Below are positions 45,116 through 53,147 of a stretch of 56,198 bases of DNA, in pieces (position 1 is the stretch's first letter; each line of letters starts with the position of its first letter). The stretch covers positions 1 to 56,198 of the forward strand of contig CAZMUN010000003.1 of the NCBI GenBank assembly GCA_964569815.1, given 5' to 3'. The position numbers were made by a program, and so were the translations under genes. A model generated the notes under the pieces. The model had not been told where the DNA came from, did no database searches, and worked only from the letters and a program-made list of their open reading frames with translations. Source of the stretch: CAZMUN01 sp964569815 (GTDB lineage: Archaea > Iainarchaeota > Iainarchaeia > Iainarchaeales > GCA-2688035).

Positions 45116-45637
45116 TCACCACGGGTCTTTCTTCATTTTAACAAAAAAGGCAATCCAGTTCCCCAAAACATGGGCCAGCATAGTGAAAGCAAAAAGAAAA
45201 AGCATTTCCAAGGTTGAAGGGAACATCAAAAGACCCCCCAAAACAAAGCCGCCTAAAACAAAGTCAAGCTGGTCAAGCAAAAAAACGCTTTTCCCCCTCT
45301 CAATAGAAAGCCGCCTCTTAAGAAAGCTTCCTGCAAAATCTCCTAAAACCGCTCCAACGGCCAGCAAGGCGCCATAAGCCAAGTAACCTACAGACATTAT
45401 TGCATTAACCTGCGGAAAAACCAGCTGCAGAAGAAAAGCCCCCAAGACCGCGAAAAAAACCCCTGAAAAGGTTCCCCTAAAAGTTTTTCCCCGCCCCAAA
45501 ACAGGCTTTTCGTCAAAAAAATTTTTTCCAAAATCAATCGGGTGAATTCCGCCAAAAACAAGGGCAAGGCTATTGCACAAATAAAGCGGAATTGCTATCA
45601 GGCTCACTCTTATTACAAAAAAGACAAGTCCGGTCAT
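45116..45637 (-). CDS. carS: CDP-archaeol synthase CarS
   Basis: 173 residues, membrane-embedded. Signature blocks are PLYLCNSLALVFGG (17-30), PIDFGKNFFDEKPVLGRGKT (33-52), LGDFAGSFLKRR (98-109), RGKSVFLLDQLDFVLGG (114-130) and the closing HVLGN (156-160). CarS transfers CMP from CTP to 2,3-digeranylgeranylglyceryl phosphate, giving CDP-archaeol, the precursor of all polar archaeal lipids. A TATA-like AGATTTAAATTAGG lies about 40 nt upstream. It leads an operon with the archaeosortase. Confidence 0.94.
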   Translation of the reverse strand: MTGLVFFVIRVSLIAIPLYLCNSLALVFGGIHPIDFGKNFFDEKPVLGRGKTFRGTFSGVFFAVLGAFLLQLVFPQVNAIMSVGYLAYGALLAVGAVLGDFAGSFLKRRLSIERGKSVFLLDQLDFVLGGFVLGGLLMFPSTLEMLFLFAFTMLAHVLGNWIAFFVKMKKDPW

Positions 45638-45696
45638 GAAACCACGATTTTTCTAATGATTTTTGCTTTAACCTAATTTAAATCTTTTCCTTTGCC

Positions 45697-46371
45697 TTAA
45701 AGAACAAAAAGCGCCCATGCCAAAACCGTTCCGCCAAAGCTTCCCAAAAAATTCACTTCGGTGTTGTTTAACATGCCCTGCCTTTCAAACAATGCTCCAA
45801 AAAAGCTGTCAACCACGGACCCAAAAAAACCGCTCAAAACCAAGACAAGGGCAAGAAAAAGGTTTCCAAAAAACGCGAAATGCAGTATGGCAATCAAGCC
45901 AGCTCCCAAAACAGATGCCGCCAAACCCAAAGCGGTTACCCCGCCGTCTGTTCCAGGCTCAACTGTTTTCAGGCTTGTTACAAGAACAGGCTTTTTTTTG
46001 GAAAGCAGTCCTATTTCGCTACTCAGCGTATCAGCCAAAGCGCTTGCAAATGCCGCAAAAAACCCTAAAGGAAAGCCGACTGCAAGGGCAAGTATCGCAG
46101 TGCCGCTGTTTCCCAAAATGTTTCCAGCAGTTCTTACCTCATGCTTTATTTTTCTCTTCCCTGAATAAATCGTTGCAATTTCTGCAGCTACAAAAAACAG
46201 GACAGTTACAAAAAAATAAACAAGATTCCATTCAGAAAAAAGAAAAATGGCTATTCCAACAATGTTTGCAATAAGAACGCCTTCAAAGTTTAGCATTTTC
46301 TTTCTGTAAGAAACCAGGCTGAAAGCAGCTAAAGTTAAAAGCAGAACTGCAACTTCAACCGGAAACGGCAT
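45697..46371 (-). CDS. DUF92 / TIGR00297-type membrane protein
   Basis: 224 residues, about seven helices. Conserved blocks are RTAGNILGNSGTAILAL, SALADTLSSEIG, VEPGTDGGVTALG and FGSVVDSFFGALFE, which define DUF92. The plant member VTE6 is a phytyl-phosphate kinase, so a role in phosphorylating isoprenoid alcohols is possible here. It starts right after eS1 and is followed by carS on the same strand, which would fit lipid metabolism. The substrate is not proven. Confidence 0.85.
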   Translation of the reverse strand: MPFPVEVAVLLLTLAAFSLVSYRKKMLNFEGVLIANIVGIAIFLFSEWNLVYFFVTVLFFVAAEIATIYSGKRKIKHEVRTAGNILGNSGTAILALAVGFPLGFFAAFASALADTLSSEIGLLSKKKPVLVTSLKTVEPGTDGGVTALGLAASVLGAGLIAILHFAFFGNLFLALVLVLSGFFGSVVDSFFGALFERQGMLNNTEVNFLGSFGGTVLAWALFVL

Positions 46372-46372
46372 C

Positions 46373-46990
46373 TCAGTTACCTTCCATCAGCCTGCTTTTT
46401 ATCACTTCAACCCTTTTCAGTGGAGCGATTTTTGAGACCTGCTTGAAAAGCTTTGATGCAAGTGCCCCAAAAATAAGCTCTTGGGAGAACTGCTGAAAGC
46501 CTTTCTTTCCTGCGGCTCTTTCAATAAATTCGGACACGAATTTTCTTATGCTGCGTTCCTGCTTCCTGGTAAGCTTTCTTACTGAAAGAGCAACGGTCTT
46601 TACCCTCATTCTGGCTTTGTCCTCGGTTTCCACTGTCTGGACAACCTCAACCTTGCTTGTTCTTCTCCTCAAAAGCCTGTTCAAAAAAGAAAAGCTGACT
46701 TCATGCCCCGCGGTTTTGCAGTTTGCGTTGTTTCCTTCAACTTTTTCCACCTGGAAAACGACCTTTACGTAACGTTTTTGCCTTTGGCCTGTAAGCTGGC
46801 CCAAATCAGAAACAATTGTCCTCGACATCAGGTTCTTGGGTTTTTCTGCAACGGTTTCACCTAAAACCTTTCTGTCAAATTCAGCCGGAGCAACAAGAGT
46901 ATACCACTGTTTTCTCTTCCACTTGTCAATTGCCTTGCCTTTTTTGACAACCTTTTTTCCCGGCTTTGCAGCCTGTTTTTTTTCAGCCAT
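46373..46990 (-). CDS. rps3ae: 30S ribosomal protein eS1 (S3Ae)
   Basis: 205 residues from the ATG at 46990, which has GTGATTTTT directly upstream; an upstream in-frame ATG is less likely. The family is recognised by KWKRKQWYTLVAPAEFDRKV, LMSRTIVSDLGQLTGQ and RLLRRRTSKVEVV. eS1 is part of the small-subunit platform near the mRNA exit. It is co-transcribed with uS15 and the 38-residue protein. Confidence 0.95.
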   Translation of the reverse strand: MAEKKQAAKPGKKVVKKGKAIDKWKRKQWYTLVAPAEFDRKVLGETVAEKPKNLMSRTIVSDLGQLTGQRQKRYVKVVFQVEKVEGNNANCKTAGHEVSFSFLNRLLRRRTSKVEVVQTVETEDKARMRVKTVALSVRKLTRKQERSIRKFVSEFIERAAGKKGFQQFSQELIFGALASKLFKQVSKIAPLKRVEVIKSRLMEGN

Positions 46991-46995
46991 AAAAA

Positions 46996-47112
46996 TCACT
47001 TCAACTTAACAACGATTGAATCAACCTTTTCAAGCAATTCCCCCAAAGCCAAATCGCCTTTCTCTTCTTCGATTCTTTCTCCGTTCCTCTCCAAAAAAAA
47101 CTCATATTTCAT
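46996..47112 (-). CDS. 38-residue microprotein between uS15 and eS1
   Basis: A frame of 38 codons plus stop fills the gap between the two ribosomal genes. Its ATG is preceded by AAGTGATTTTTT, the same initiation context as uS15 and eS1, and its stop sits 5 nt before the eS1 ATG, inside the eS1 ribosome binding site (translational coupling). The product is MKYEFFLERNGERIEEEKGD followed by an amphipathic helix ending VKLK. In many archaea Pcc1 of KEOPS lies near here, but this sequence is not Pcc1-like and too short. Function unknown. Confidence 0.6.
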   Translation of the reverse strand: MKYEFFLERNGERIEEEKGDLALGELLEKVDSIVVKLK

Positions 47113-47118
47113 AAAAAA

Positions 47119-47757
47119 TCACTTTGCAAGCAAGGCAGCGGTCTCAGGGCTGTATCTCCAGGTCAAAGGAAGCTTTCCCTGCCTTTTGTAGTATTTCTCC
47201 AGGGCCCGAATTTTTGAAACCGTGAGCATCAAACCGCGCTTTGCACTCATATCCTTCTTGTTTTTTTCCAAGTGCTCCCGCAAGGCAACGCTTTTTCTAA
47301 TAAGGTTCATCAAGTCCTCTGGAACCTGGCCAACAAGCTTGTTTTCAGCTAAAATCCGGCCAACCTTTTTTCCAATCACCTTTGCGGTTTTTGGAATGCC
47401 GTACTGGTCGCGCAAAATCATTCCTATTTCAGAAGCAGTATGGCCCTCGTTTGCCAAATGAACTATTGCCTCTTCGACCTCTTTTGGCTTAAGCTCAACA
47501 AAATCCTTTACCGAAGCCTTTCCCCTCTTTGGCTTCTGCTTCCCTTTCTTGGCAGGCCTTTTTTCCTCTTTGGCCTGTTTCTTTTCCCTGTTTTTTTGGC
47601 TTTCCTCGGCTTCCAGGGCCTCTTTTTTGGCTTTTGGCTTTTCCTCTTTGGCCTGTTTTTCTTCAGCTTTTTCTTTTTCCTCTTTTTTGGCCTTAGGGCT
47701 AGCCTTTTCTTCTTTCTTTTCAGCCTTTTCTTCTTTCTTTTCAGCCTTTTTTGCCAT
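47119..47757 (-). CDS. rps15: 30S ribosomal protein uS15 with long Lys/Glu-rich N-terminal extension
   Basis: 212 residues. Residues 1-78 are low-complexity Lys/Glu/Ala (EKKEEKAEKKEEKA), and the archaeal uS15 core begins near FVELKPKEVEEAIVHLANEG, continuing through GMILRDQYGIPKTAKVIGKK to the conserved end KYYKRQGKLPLTWRYSPE. Archaeal uS15 is normally about 150 residues, so this one is clearly extended. It binds 16S rRNA early in 30S assembly. The mRNA leader can fold into two hairpins, one including the ribosome binding site, which suggests autoregulation. Confidence 0.93.
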   Translation of the reverse strand: MAKKAEKKEEKAEKKEEKASPKAKKEEKEKAEEKQAKEEKPKAKKEALEAEESQKNREKKQAKEEKRPAKKGKQKPKRGKASVKDFVELKPKEVEEAIVHLANEGHTASEIGMILRDQYGIPKTAKVIGKKVGRILAENKLVGQVPEDLMNLIRKSVALREHLEKNKKDMSAKRGLMLTVSKIRALEKYYKRQGKLPLTWRYSPETAALLAK

Positions 47758-47766
47758 AAAAAATCA

Positions 47767-47814
47767 CCGCAAAAGCAATGCGGCTACCTTCCAGCCCTTT
47801 CCGGCACTGGAAAG
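47767..47814 (-). promoter_or_regulatory. uS15 mRNA leader with two hairpins
   Basis: On the minus strand, CTTTCCAG pairs with CTGGAAGG (47787-47814, 8 bp with one G-U pair) and CCGCA pairs with TGCGG (47767-47783). The second stem takes up part of the GCGGTGAT ribosome binding site of rps15. A TATA-like CTTTTTAAAGG (47853-47863) would give a leader of about 74 nt holding both. uS15 represses its own translation through leader structures in bacteria; here it is inference. Confidence 0.4.
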
Positions 47815-47880
47815 ACAAATCAAAAAATTTGTAAATAAATTCGCCATCAAAACCTTTAAAAAGCCTTCACGCAGCCCAAG

Positions 47881-48483
47881 CTAGTGGTACCTGGCCCTTT
47901 CCCTAACCTTTTCCATATGCCTTACAACTGTTTTGGAGCCGCCTTTTTCCAAATAGCCTTCCAAAACCAAGTTCCAGCCCTTTGGCATCAGCTCTACATG
48001 CGTGGCCTCAAAAGTCTTTTGGAAAACAAGCAGGTCAACGGCCTTGTCTTCCAGCCTTGCGGAACCGTAACCCAAGCCAAAGTCAATAAAATAAAGCTCT
48101 TTGCCTTTCACCAGAATGTTGCTTGTAGTAAGGTCGCCGTGAATCAGGTTAGAGGCATGCATTGCTGCAATTGCTTCTCCAACAGGCCTGCATAAGCCCA
48201 AATTCTTCTTGCTTAAAACATCCTTCAAGCGAGGGCCTTCCACAAACTCCATCAATATCTCCTTCTTTCCCCTGTCAACAGAGTAAACCGCAGGAGTCCT
48301 TACGCCCAAACCCCTTGCTTTCCTAAGCAAGCTTGCTTCACGGCTTGTCCTCGTTGCACGAAGCAAGTCGTCAAGCTGCCTGCACCTGTACTCCTTTGGA
48401 ATCCTTGCCTTAAGCAAAGCAGGCTTTCCCCCAAAAACAGTTTTGAAAAGCTTTGCTTCCGCACCCTGCCTAACCATTTCCAT
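47881..48483 (-). CDS. bud32: KEOPS kinase Bud32
   Basis: 200 residues, stand-alone Bud32 as in many archaea. It has the short N-lobe (MVRQGAEAKLFKTV, lysine in LLKARIPKEYR), catalytic HGDLTTSN (115-122) and metal-binding DFGLG (134-138). Bud32 is the ATPase/kinase of the KEOPS complex, which makes t6A37 in tRNAs decoding ANN; Kae1 is not in the window. It follows valS on the same strand by 11 nt, so both tRNA-related genes are probably co-transcribed. Confidence 0.93.
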   Translation of the reverse strand: MEMVRQGAEAKLFKTVFGGKPALLKARIPKEYRCRQLDDLLRATRTSREASLLRKARGLGVRTPAVYSVDRGKKEILMEFVEGPRLKDVLSKKNLGLCRPVGEAIAAMHASNLIHGDLTTSNILVKGKELYFIDFGLGYGSARLEDKAVDLLVFQKTFEATHVELMPKGWNLVLEGYLEKGGSKTVVRHMEKVRERARYH

Positions 48484-48494
48484 AAAAAACAGAC

Positions 48495-50876
48495 CTAAAA
48501 TTCCAGCTTTACTGACAGTTCTTTTCCTTTCTTAAGTTCAAGGCTTGCAATAGACATTGTCCTTTTTATCAAGCCCTCAAATCCCTTTAAATCCGCATTC
48601 AATTCAACAACGGCTTTTTTTACCGGCGTGTTCAATGGCTTTTTCTGCTGGCTTTTCTGCTTGCGCATTTCCGCTATCATCCTATTTGCATGCTCCCACC
48701 CTTTTTCAGCCTCTTCGTCAAAAAAGCTTTCGTCTGCTTCAGGCCATGACTCCAAATGAATGCTTTTCTCTTTGAGGAACTTCTTGAAGCTTGTCTGCGC
48801 TATTTCTTCTGTGGTGTGGGGAATAAATGGGGAAAGCATTAAAACCGTTTTCCAAACGGCTTCCTGCAAAACAGCTGCTGCAATTGGCCCTGTTTTGTCC
48901 TTTTCATTGTATACGCGTGTTTTAACTTCCTCTATGTAATAGTCTGCAAACTCCTGCCAGAAAAAGTTTCTCACCGGGTTCAAAACCTTGCTGAACTCGA
49001 ATTTGTCAAATGCCTCTGTTGACTCTTTTATCAAACGGTTAAGCTTGCTTAACACTGCTTTGTCCTCTGGCTGCAAGGCCTTTTTGTCAATCTTTGCAGG
49101 CTTGCTTTTTTTCAAAACCATTTCAACAAACCTTGAGGCATTGTGAAGCTTTGTAATGAATTTTTTTCCTGCAACCATTTCCTTTTCCATGAACGGCACA
49201 TCTTCTCCCAGAACAGGCAGCCCGGCCCAATACCTCAAGGCGTCAGCGCAGTACTTTTGAATCATTTCCTCCGGCCTTATCACATTCCCCAAGCTCTTTG
49301 ACATCTTTTTGCCCTTTGGGTCCAAAGCCCAGCCGTTTATCGTAATGGTTTTCCACGGCAGCTGCTTTTGGTGGAACAGGGCCTTTACAATCGTGTTGAA
49401 TGCCCACAAAGCGATTATGTCATGGCCCTGTGGCCTCAAATCCATGGGAAACATTTTCTCAAAAAACTCCCTGTCCAAAACCCATTTGCAGTTTATTTGC
49501 GGGGTCAAAGAGGAGGTAAACCAGGTATCCAACACATCCTCTTCTGGCCCAAATTCTGTGGAGCCGCACTTGCACTTGCCCTTTGGCTTGTCTTTCAAGG
49601 GGTCCACTGGCAACTCTTTTTCAGAAGCCAATTTTACTTCTCCGCATTTTTTGCAGTGCCATACAGGGAACGGAATCCCGTAATAGCGTTGCCTTGAAAT
49701 GCACCAGTCCCATTGCAGGCCTCGAATCCAGTTGTCATACCTTGCTTTCATGAAAGCCGGAACCCATTCAAGGGCCTCTGCTTTCACAATGTACTCTTCT
49801 TTCAAATCCAGGTATTTCACAAACCATTGCTTGCTTGGCAAAATCTCCATTTCGGTTTTGCAGCGCTCGTGCACATTCACGGCATGCCTTATCGGCTTCT
49901 GGCCCTTCAAAAGCCTTTCTTTCTTCAAATCCTCGATTATTGCCTTCCTTGCCTCAACCAATCCAAGGTCTTTATAGTTTCCGGCCAATTCATTCATTTT
50001 TCCGCCCCCTGTTATGGCAACCCTCAAAGGCAGGTTGTGGGCAAAGTACCATTCCATGTCTGTCTGGTCGCCGAAAGTGCAGCACATTACAATGCCTGTT
50101 CCTTTTTCAGGGTCTGCCCGCAAATCTTCTTTTACCGGAACCTCCAAATCGAACAACGGCACCTTTAGATTTTTTCCAACAAGTTGTTTGTAACGCTTGT
50201 CAGTTGGATGGACAAAAACTGCAACACATGCAGGCAAAAGCTCTGGCCTGGTTGTGGCAACGATTACCTCTTTTCCTTCCCTTGTTTTGAAAACAATGTC
50301 GTTGAAAGTGCTTTCAATCTCCCTATCCTCCAACTCGGCCTGTGCAACCGCGGTTTCGCAGCTAGGGCACCACATTGTCGGGGCCTCCTTTTGGTAAAGC
50401 CTTCCCTGCTTATGCAAGTCCAAAAAACTGTGCTGGGCGGTTTTTCTTGCCAAATCGTCAATTGTCCTGTAAAGCAAAGACCAGTCAAAGCTTATTCCAA
50501 TGCCTTCAAAGGCTGCTTTCATCTTTTTCTCTTCTTCTGCAGTTTCCTTAAGAACGAGTTCCGTAAATTCGTCCCTTGAAAAATGCTTCTGCTTTATTCC
50601 TTTCTTTTTTTCAACCATAAGGGCTGTTGCTAGTCCGTTGTTGTCAAAGCCTATTGGGTGAAAAACGTTGAAACCCCTCATTTTCTTGTATCTTGCAATA
50701 AAGTCCTGCTGGGAAAAGGCAAAGGCATGGCCCATGTGCATTGTCCCGGAAACAGTTGGCGGCGGGGTATCAATGCTGTAAACAGGTGCTTTGCTCTTTT
50801 CATCAAATTGGTATATGCCATTTTTTTGCCAGCATTTCTGCCATTTTTCCTCTTTTTTATGCAAATCCAAAGCCAT
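48495..50876 (-). CDS. valS: Valyl-tRNA synthetase
   Basis: 793 residues, class Ia. The HIGH motif is MHMGHAF after PPTVSGT (near 42-48); the editing domain covers about 170-330 (ATTRPELLPACVAVFVHP); two zinc-like Cys pairs follow (CKKCGEVKL and CKCGSTEFG, near 410-440); the KMSKS motif is KKMSKSLGN (near 525). It charges tRNA-Val and edits mischarged threonine. GGTG lies just before the ATG. Usual length for an archaeal ValS, which lacks the bacterial C-terminal coiled coil. Confidence 0.95.
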   Translation of the reverse strand: MALDLHKKEEKWQKCWQKNGIYQFDEKSKAPVYSIDTPPPTVSGTMHMGHAFAFSQQDFIARYKKMRGFNVFHPIGFDNNGLATALMVEKKKGIKQKHFSRDEFTELVLKETAEEEKKMKAAFEGIGISFDWSLLYRTIDDLARKTAQHSFLDLHKQGRLYQKEAPTMWCPSCETAVAQAELEDREIESTFNDIVFKTREGKEVIVATTRPELLPACVAVFVHPTDKRYKQLVGKNLKVPLFDLEVPVKEDLRADPEKGTGIVMCCTFGDQTDMEWYFAHNLPLRVAITGGGKMNELAGNYKDLGLVEARKAIIEDLKKERLLKGQKPIRHAVNVHERCKTEMEILPSKQWFVKYLDLKEEYIVKAEALEWVPAFMKARYDNWIRGLQWDWCISRQRYYGIPFPVWHCKKCGEVKLASEKELPVDPLKDKPKGKCKCGSTEFGPEEDVLDTWFTSSLTPQINCKWVLDREFFEKMFPMDLRPQGHDIIALWAFNTIVKALFHQKQLPWKTITINGWALDPKGKKMSKSLGNVIRPEEMIQKYCADALRYWAGLPVLGEDVPFMEKEMVAGKKFITKLHNASRFVEMVLKKSKPAKIDKKALQPEDKAVLSKLNRLIKESTEAFDKFEFSKVLNPVRNFFWQEFADYYIEEVKTRVYNEKDKTGPIAAAVLQEAVWKTVLMLSPFIPHTTEEIAQTSFKKFLKEKSIHLESWPEADESFFDEEAEKGWEHANRMIAEMRKQKSQQKKPLNTPVKKAVVELNADLKGFEGLIKRTMSIASLELKKGKELSVKLEF

Positions 50877-51254
50877 ATCTATGCACCAAACTTGTTTCCT
50901 TTAACTAAAAAAATCGAAGAAAAAGAATAAAACTCATTGCTTTTCCTTGAGAACGATAAAAGACACCTTACAAACCCATTTATGAAACTTTTTTTAAAGG
51001 CCAGCCTTTTATTCAAAGAAACCTATTTTTTGGTTGCGTAAAAAAAAAAGCTTTTTTTTCTGACCCCCGTAAAAACAGGTGGTTTTGAGAAGCTTTTTTC
51101 CTTCAAGGCCTCACATCCCTTCTAGGTTTTGCCAGACATTTCCAAACCTGCGGAACCCGCAATAAAAGCGGTTTTTGGCGAAGAAACTTTGCAGAAAAAA
51201 GGTTTCTTTGCCTTGAGCAAAGAAATAAAAGCAAGCAATGCTTACTATATTTTA
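50877..51254. other. Gap between valS and the SdpI-like gene
   Basis: 378 bp if the next gene starts at 51255. It holds the valS promoter side (50877-50990, AT-rich), a perfect palindrome A8-GC-T8 (51042-51059) that could form a bidirectional terminator-like hairpin, a second AAGCTTTTTT at about 51090, and from 51129 an open, protein-like frame continuous with the downstream gene. A TATA-like AAATAAAAGC (51222-51231) precedes the ATG at 51255. I see no RNA gene. Confidence 0.4.
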
Positions 51255-51935
51255 ATGAAGAGGAAGCTTTTCAAGGCAGGCTGCCATGCGCTTGCAATCC
51301 TTGCAGTTTTGACTGCATTCCTTGCATACCCTGTTCTTCCATCCTCTGTTCCAATTCATTGGAATGCCCAAGGAATGGTTGACGGCTGCGGGCCAAAATG
51401 GGTTGGGGCCTTCCTGTTTCCAATTGTAATGGTTCTCTTCCTGTTTTTTCTTTTTCTTATTCCAAAAATAGCGGTCTTCAAAAAAAACCTGAAAGACTTT
51501 GAGGAAAGCTATTGGGCCTTGGGCTATGTGCTAGAGCTTTTCTTCCTTATCTTCTATGCCTTGACGCTTTTGCCCAACTTTGGCTATTCGTTCAACATGT
51601 CCCAGCTTTTGATGCTGCCTTTGGGAATGCTTTTCATTTCTTTGGGTATTCTAATGCCTTCCTTTAAGAGAAACTTTTTTGTTGGCATTAGAACGCCTTG
51701 GACTCTTGCAAACGACAGGGTTTGGGAGAAAACTCATCGTTTGGGCGGAAAGCTTTTTGTTTTGGCAGGCCTTGCCTCTCTGGTAAGCGTTCCTTTTTCT
51801 TCTGTTGCCATTTTCATATCCGTTTTTTCGGTTCTAGTTGCGGTTGCCATCACAATAGTTTACTCTTTTTTTGAGTTCAGGGCACAGAAAAAAGACGGCC
51901 TAAAGCCAAAAGGAAAGCGGAAAAAGAAGCGCTAG
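51255..51935 (+). CDS. SdpI/DUF1648-like membrane protein
   Basis: 226 residues from the ATG at 51255, chosen because of the TATA-like box 27 nt upstream and the normal family length; a TTG at 51129 would add 42 residues. Helices surround two signatures: LPSSVPIHWNAQGMVDGCGP (DUF1648) and FFVGIRTPWTLANDRVWEKT (SdpI). SdpI of Bacillus gives immunity to the SdpC toxin and signals its presence; archaeal members have no assigned role. A very basic C-terminus (KPKGKRKKKR) faces the cytoplasm. It converges on dnaJ with a 4-nt overlap. Confidence 0.85.
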   Translation: MKRKLFKAGCHALAILAVLTAFLAYPVLPSSVPIHWNAQGMVDGCGPKWVGAFLFPIVMVLFLFFLFLIPKIAVFKKNLKDFEESYWALGYVLELFFLIFYALTLLPNFGYSFNMSQLLMLPLGMLFISLGILMPSFKRNFFVGIRTPWTLANDRVWEKTHRLGGKLFVLAGLASLVSVPFSSVAIFISVFSVLVAVAITIVYSFFEFRAQKKDGLKPKGKRKKKR

Positions 51936-53074
51936 CTGAACTTTTTTTTGACGCTTTCAAAAAAGCTTTTTCTTTTCTTTTTGAGCTTTTCCTCTTTTGC
52001 AAGCTCTTCAAAAACCTGCTTCTGCTTTTTGCCAAGCTTTTCAGGGGTTTGCACAATGACTTTTACATACTGGTCGCCAAAGCTTTCTTCCCTTAAATCC
52101 TTTATGCCTTTTCCCTTTAGCCTGAACAGGGTTCCTGTCTGGGTTCCTGGAGGGACCTTTAACGAGGCTTTGCCCTTCAAAGTCGGGACATCTATTTTGG
52201 TTCCAAGGGCTGCCTCTGCAAAGCTTATTGGGACCTCGCAAAAAATGTCTGAGCCGTCCCTTTTGAAGACCTCGTGAGGCTCAACAAACACGATAACCAC
52301 AAAAAGGTCGCCTGCTGAACCGCCGTTTATTCCTGCATTTCCCTGGCCTTCCAGCCTTAAGTGGTCTCCGGCATCTATTCCGGCGGGAATCTTTACCTTT
52401 ACCTTTCTTACTGCCCTTACCCTGCCCTTTCCATTGCATTCATTGCAGGCTTTTTTCCATGTTTTTCCCAAACCAGCGCATTTTGGGCAGGGCCTTTGCG
52501 TTGAAAACATTCCAAAAGGGGTTTTCTTTGTTTGCCTTAAAACTCCTGAGCCATGGCACTGGCTGCATGTCTCCTCTTCAAAGCCGCCTTTTCCTCTGCA
52601 TTTTTTGCATGCTTCCACCCGAGAAATGGAAATGCTTTTTTCTGTTCCAAAAGCGGTTTCTTCAAAGCTGAGGCTTATGTCTGCACGCAGGTTAGCGCCT
52701 TTTGCAGGCCCTGATGTTGAGCGGCCTCCAAAGGCTTCCCTGAAAATGTCGTTTATTCCGGAGCCAAATCCAAAGCCCCCGAAAATGTCCCCAAAATCGA
52801 AGTCGAAATCGCGGGCATTGAAGCCGCGGAATCCTTGAAAGCCCTGAAAGCCTTGGGCTGCATGCCCAAACTGGTCATAGTTCTGCTTTTTCTGCGGGTC
52901 TGACAAAACCTGGTAGGCTTCAAGTATTTCCTTAAACCGGTCTTCTGCGCCTTCTTCTTTGTTCAGGTCAGGGTGGTATTTTTTGGCAAGGCTTTTGTAG
53001 GCCTTTTTTGCCTCTTCAATGGAAGCGCCTTTCTTTAGGCCCAAAATTTCATAGTAATCGCGCTTCTCTGCCAT
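51932..53074 (-). CDS. dnaJ: Chaperone DnaJ (type I)
   Basis: 380 residues. The J-domain has HPD at 34-36; a Gly/Phe-rich region follows (GFQGFQGFRGF, about 75-105); the zinc domain has four CxxCxGxG repeats (CKKCRGKG, CSQCHGSG, CPKCAGLG, CNECNGKG); the C-terminal substrate-binding domain ends in a Lys-rich tail. It delivers unfolded proteins to DnaK and stimulates its ATPase. Third gene of the grpE-dnaK-dnaJ group. The TATA-like CATTTTTAATTT near 53107 may give it a promoter of its own. Confidence 0.96.
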   Translation of the reverse strand: MAEKRDYYEILGLKKGASIEEAKKAYKSLAKKYHPDLNKEEGAEDRFKEILEAYQVLSDPQKKQNYDQFGHAAQGFQGFQGFRGFNARDFDFDFGDIFGGFGFGSGINDIFREAFGGRSTSGPAKGANLRADISLSFEETAFGTEKSISISRVEACKKCRGKGGFEEETCSQCHGSGVLRQTKKTPFGMFSTQRPCPKCAGLGKTWKKACNECNGKGRVRAVRKVKVKIPAGIDAGDHLRLEGQGNAGINGGSAGDLFVVIVFVEPHEVFKRDGSDIFCEVPISFAEAALGTKIDVPTLKGKASLKVPPGTQTGTLFRLKGKGIKDLREESFGDQYVKVIVQTPEKLGKKQKQVFEELAKEEKLKKKRKSFFESVKKKFS

Positions 53075-53110
53075 GGCAACCAGTTAAATAATTTGAAAAA
53101 AGAAATTAAA

Positions 53111-53140
53111 AATGCAGGCTTTTTTTTTGGCCTGCTTTTT
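53111..53140. terminator. Hairpin terminator between dnaK and dnaJ
   Basis: GCAGGC (53114-53119) and GCCTGC (53130-53135) form a 6-bp GC-rich stem around a homopolymer loop, and A- and T-runs on both sides extend the pairing and give a U-tract in either direction. On the minus strand it lies just after the dnaK stop, so it may lower dnaJ expression relative to dnaK. Confidence 0.45.
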
Positions 53141-53147
53141 ATGCAGC

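Noticed and set aside
46996..47112. The 38-residue frame as KEOPS subunit Pcc1, which often lies near rps3ae.
   Set aside because: Far too short and without the Pcc1 helix-strand pattern.
51042..51059. A8-GC-T8 palindrome as part of a small RNA gene or C/D box RNA.
   Set aside because: No C or D box pair or other conserved RNA feature; more likely a terminator-like hairpin.
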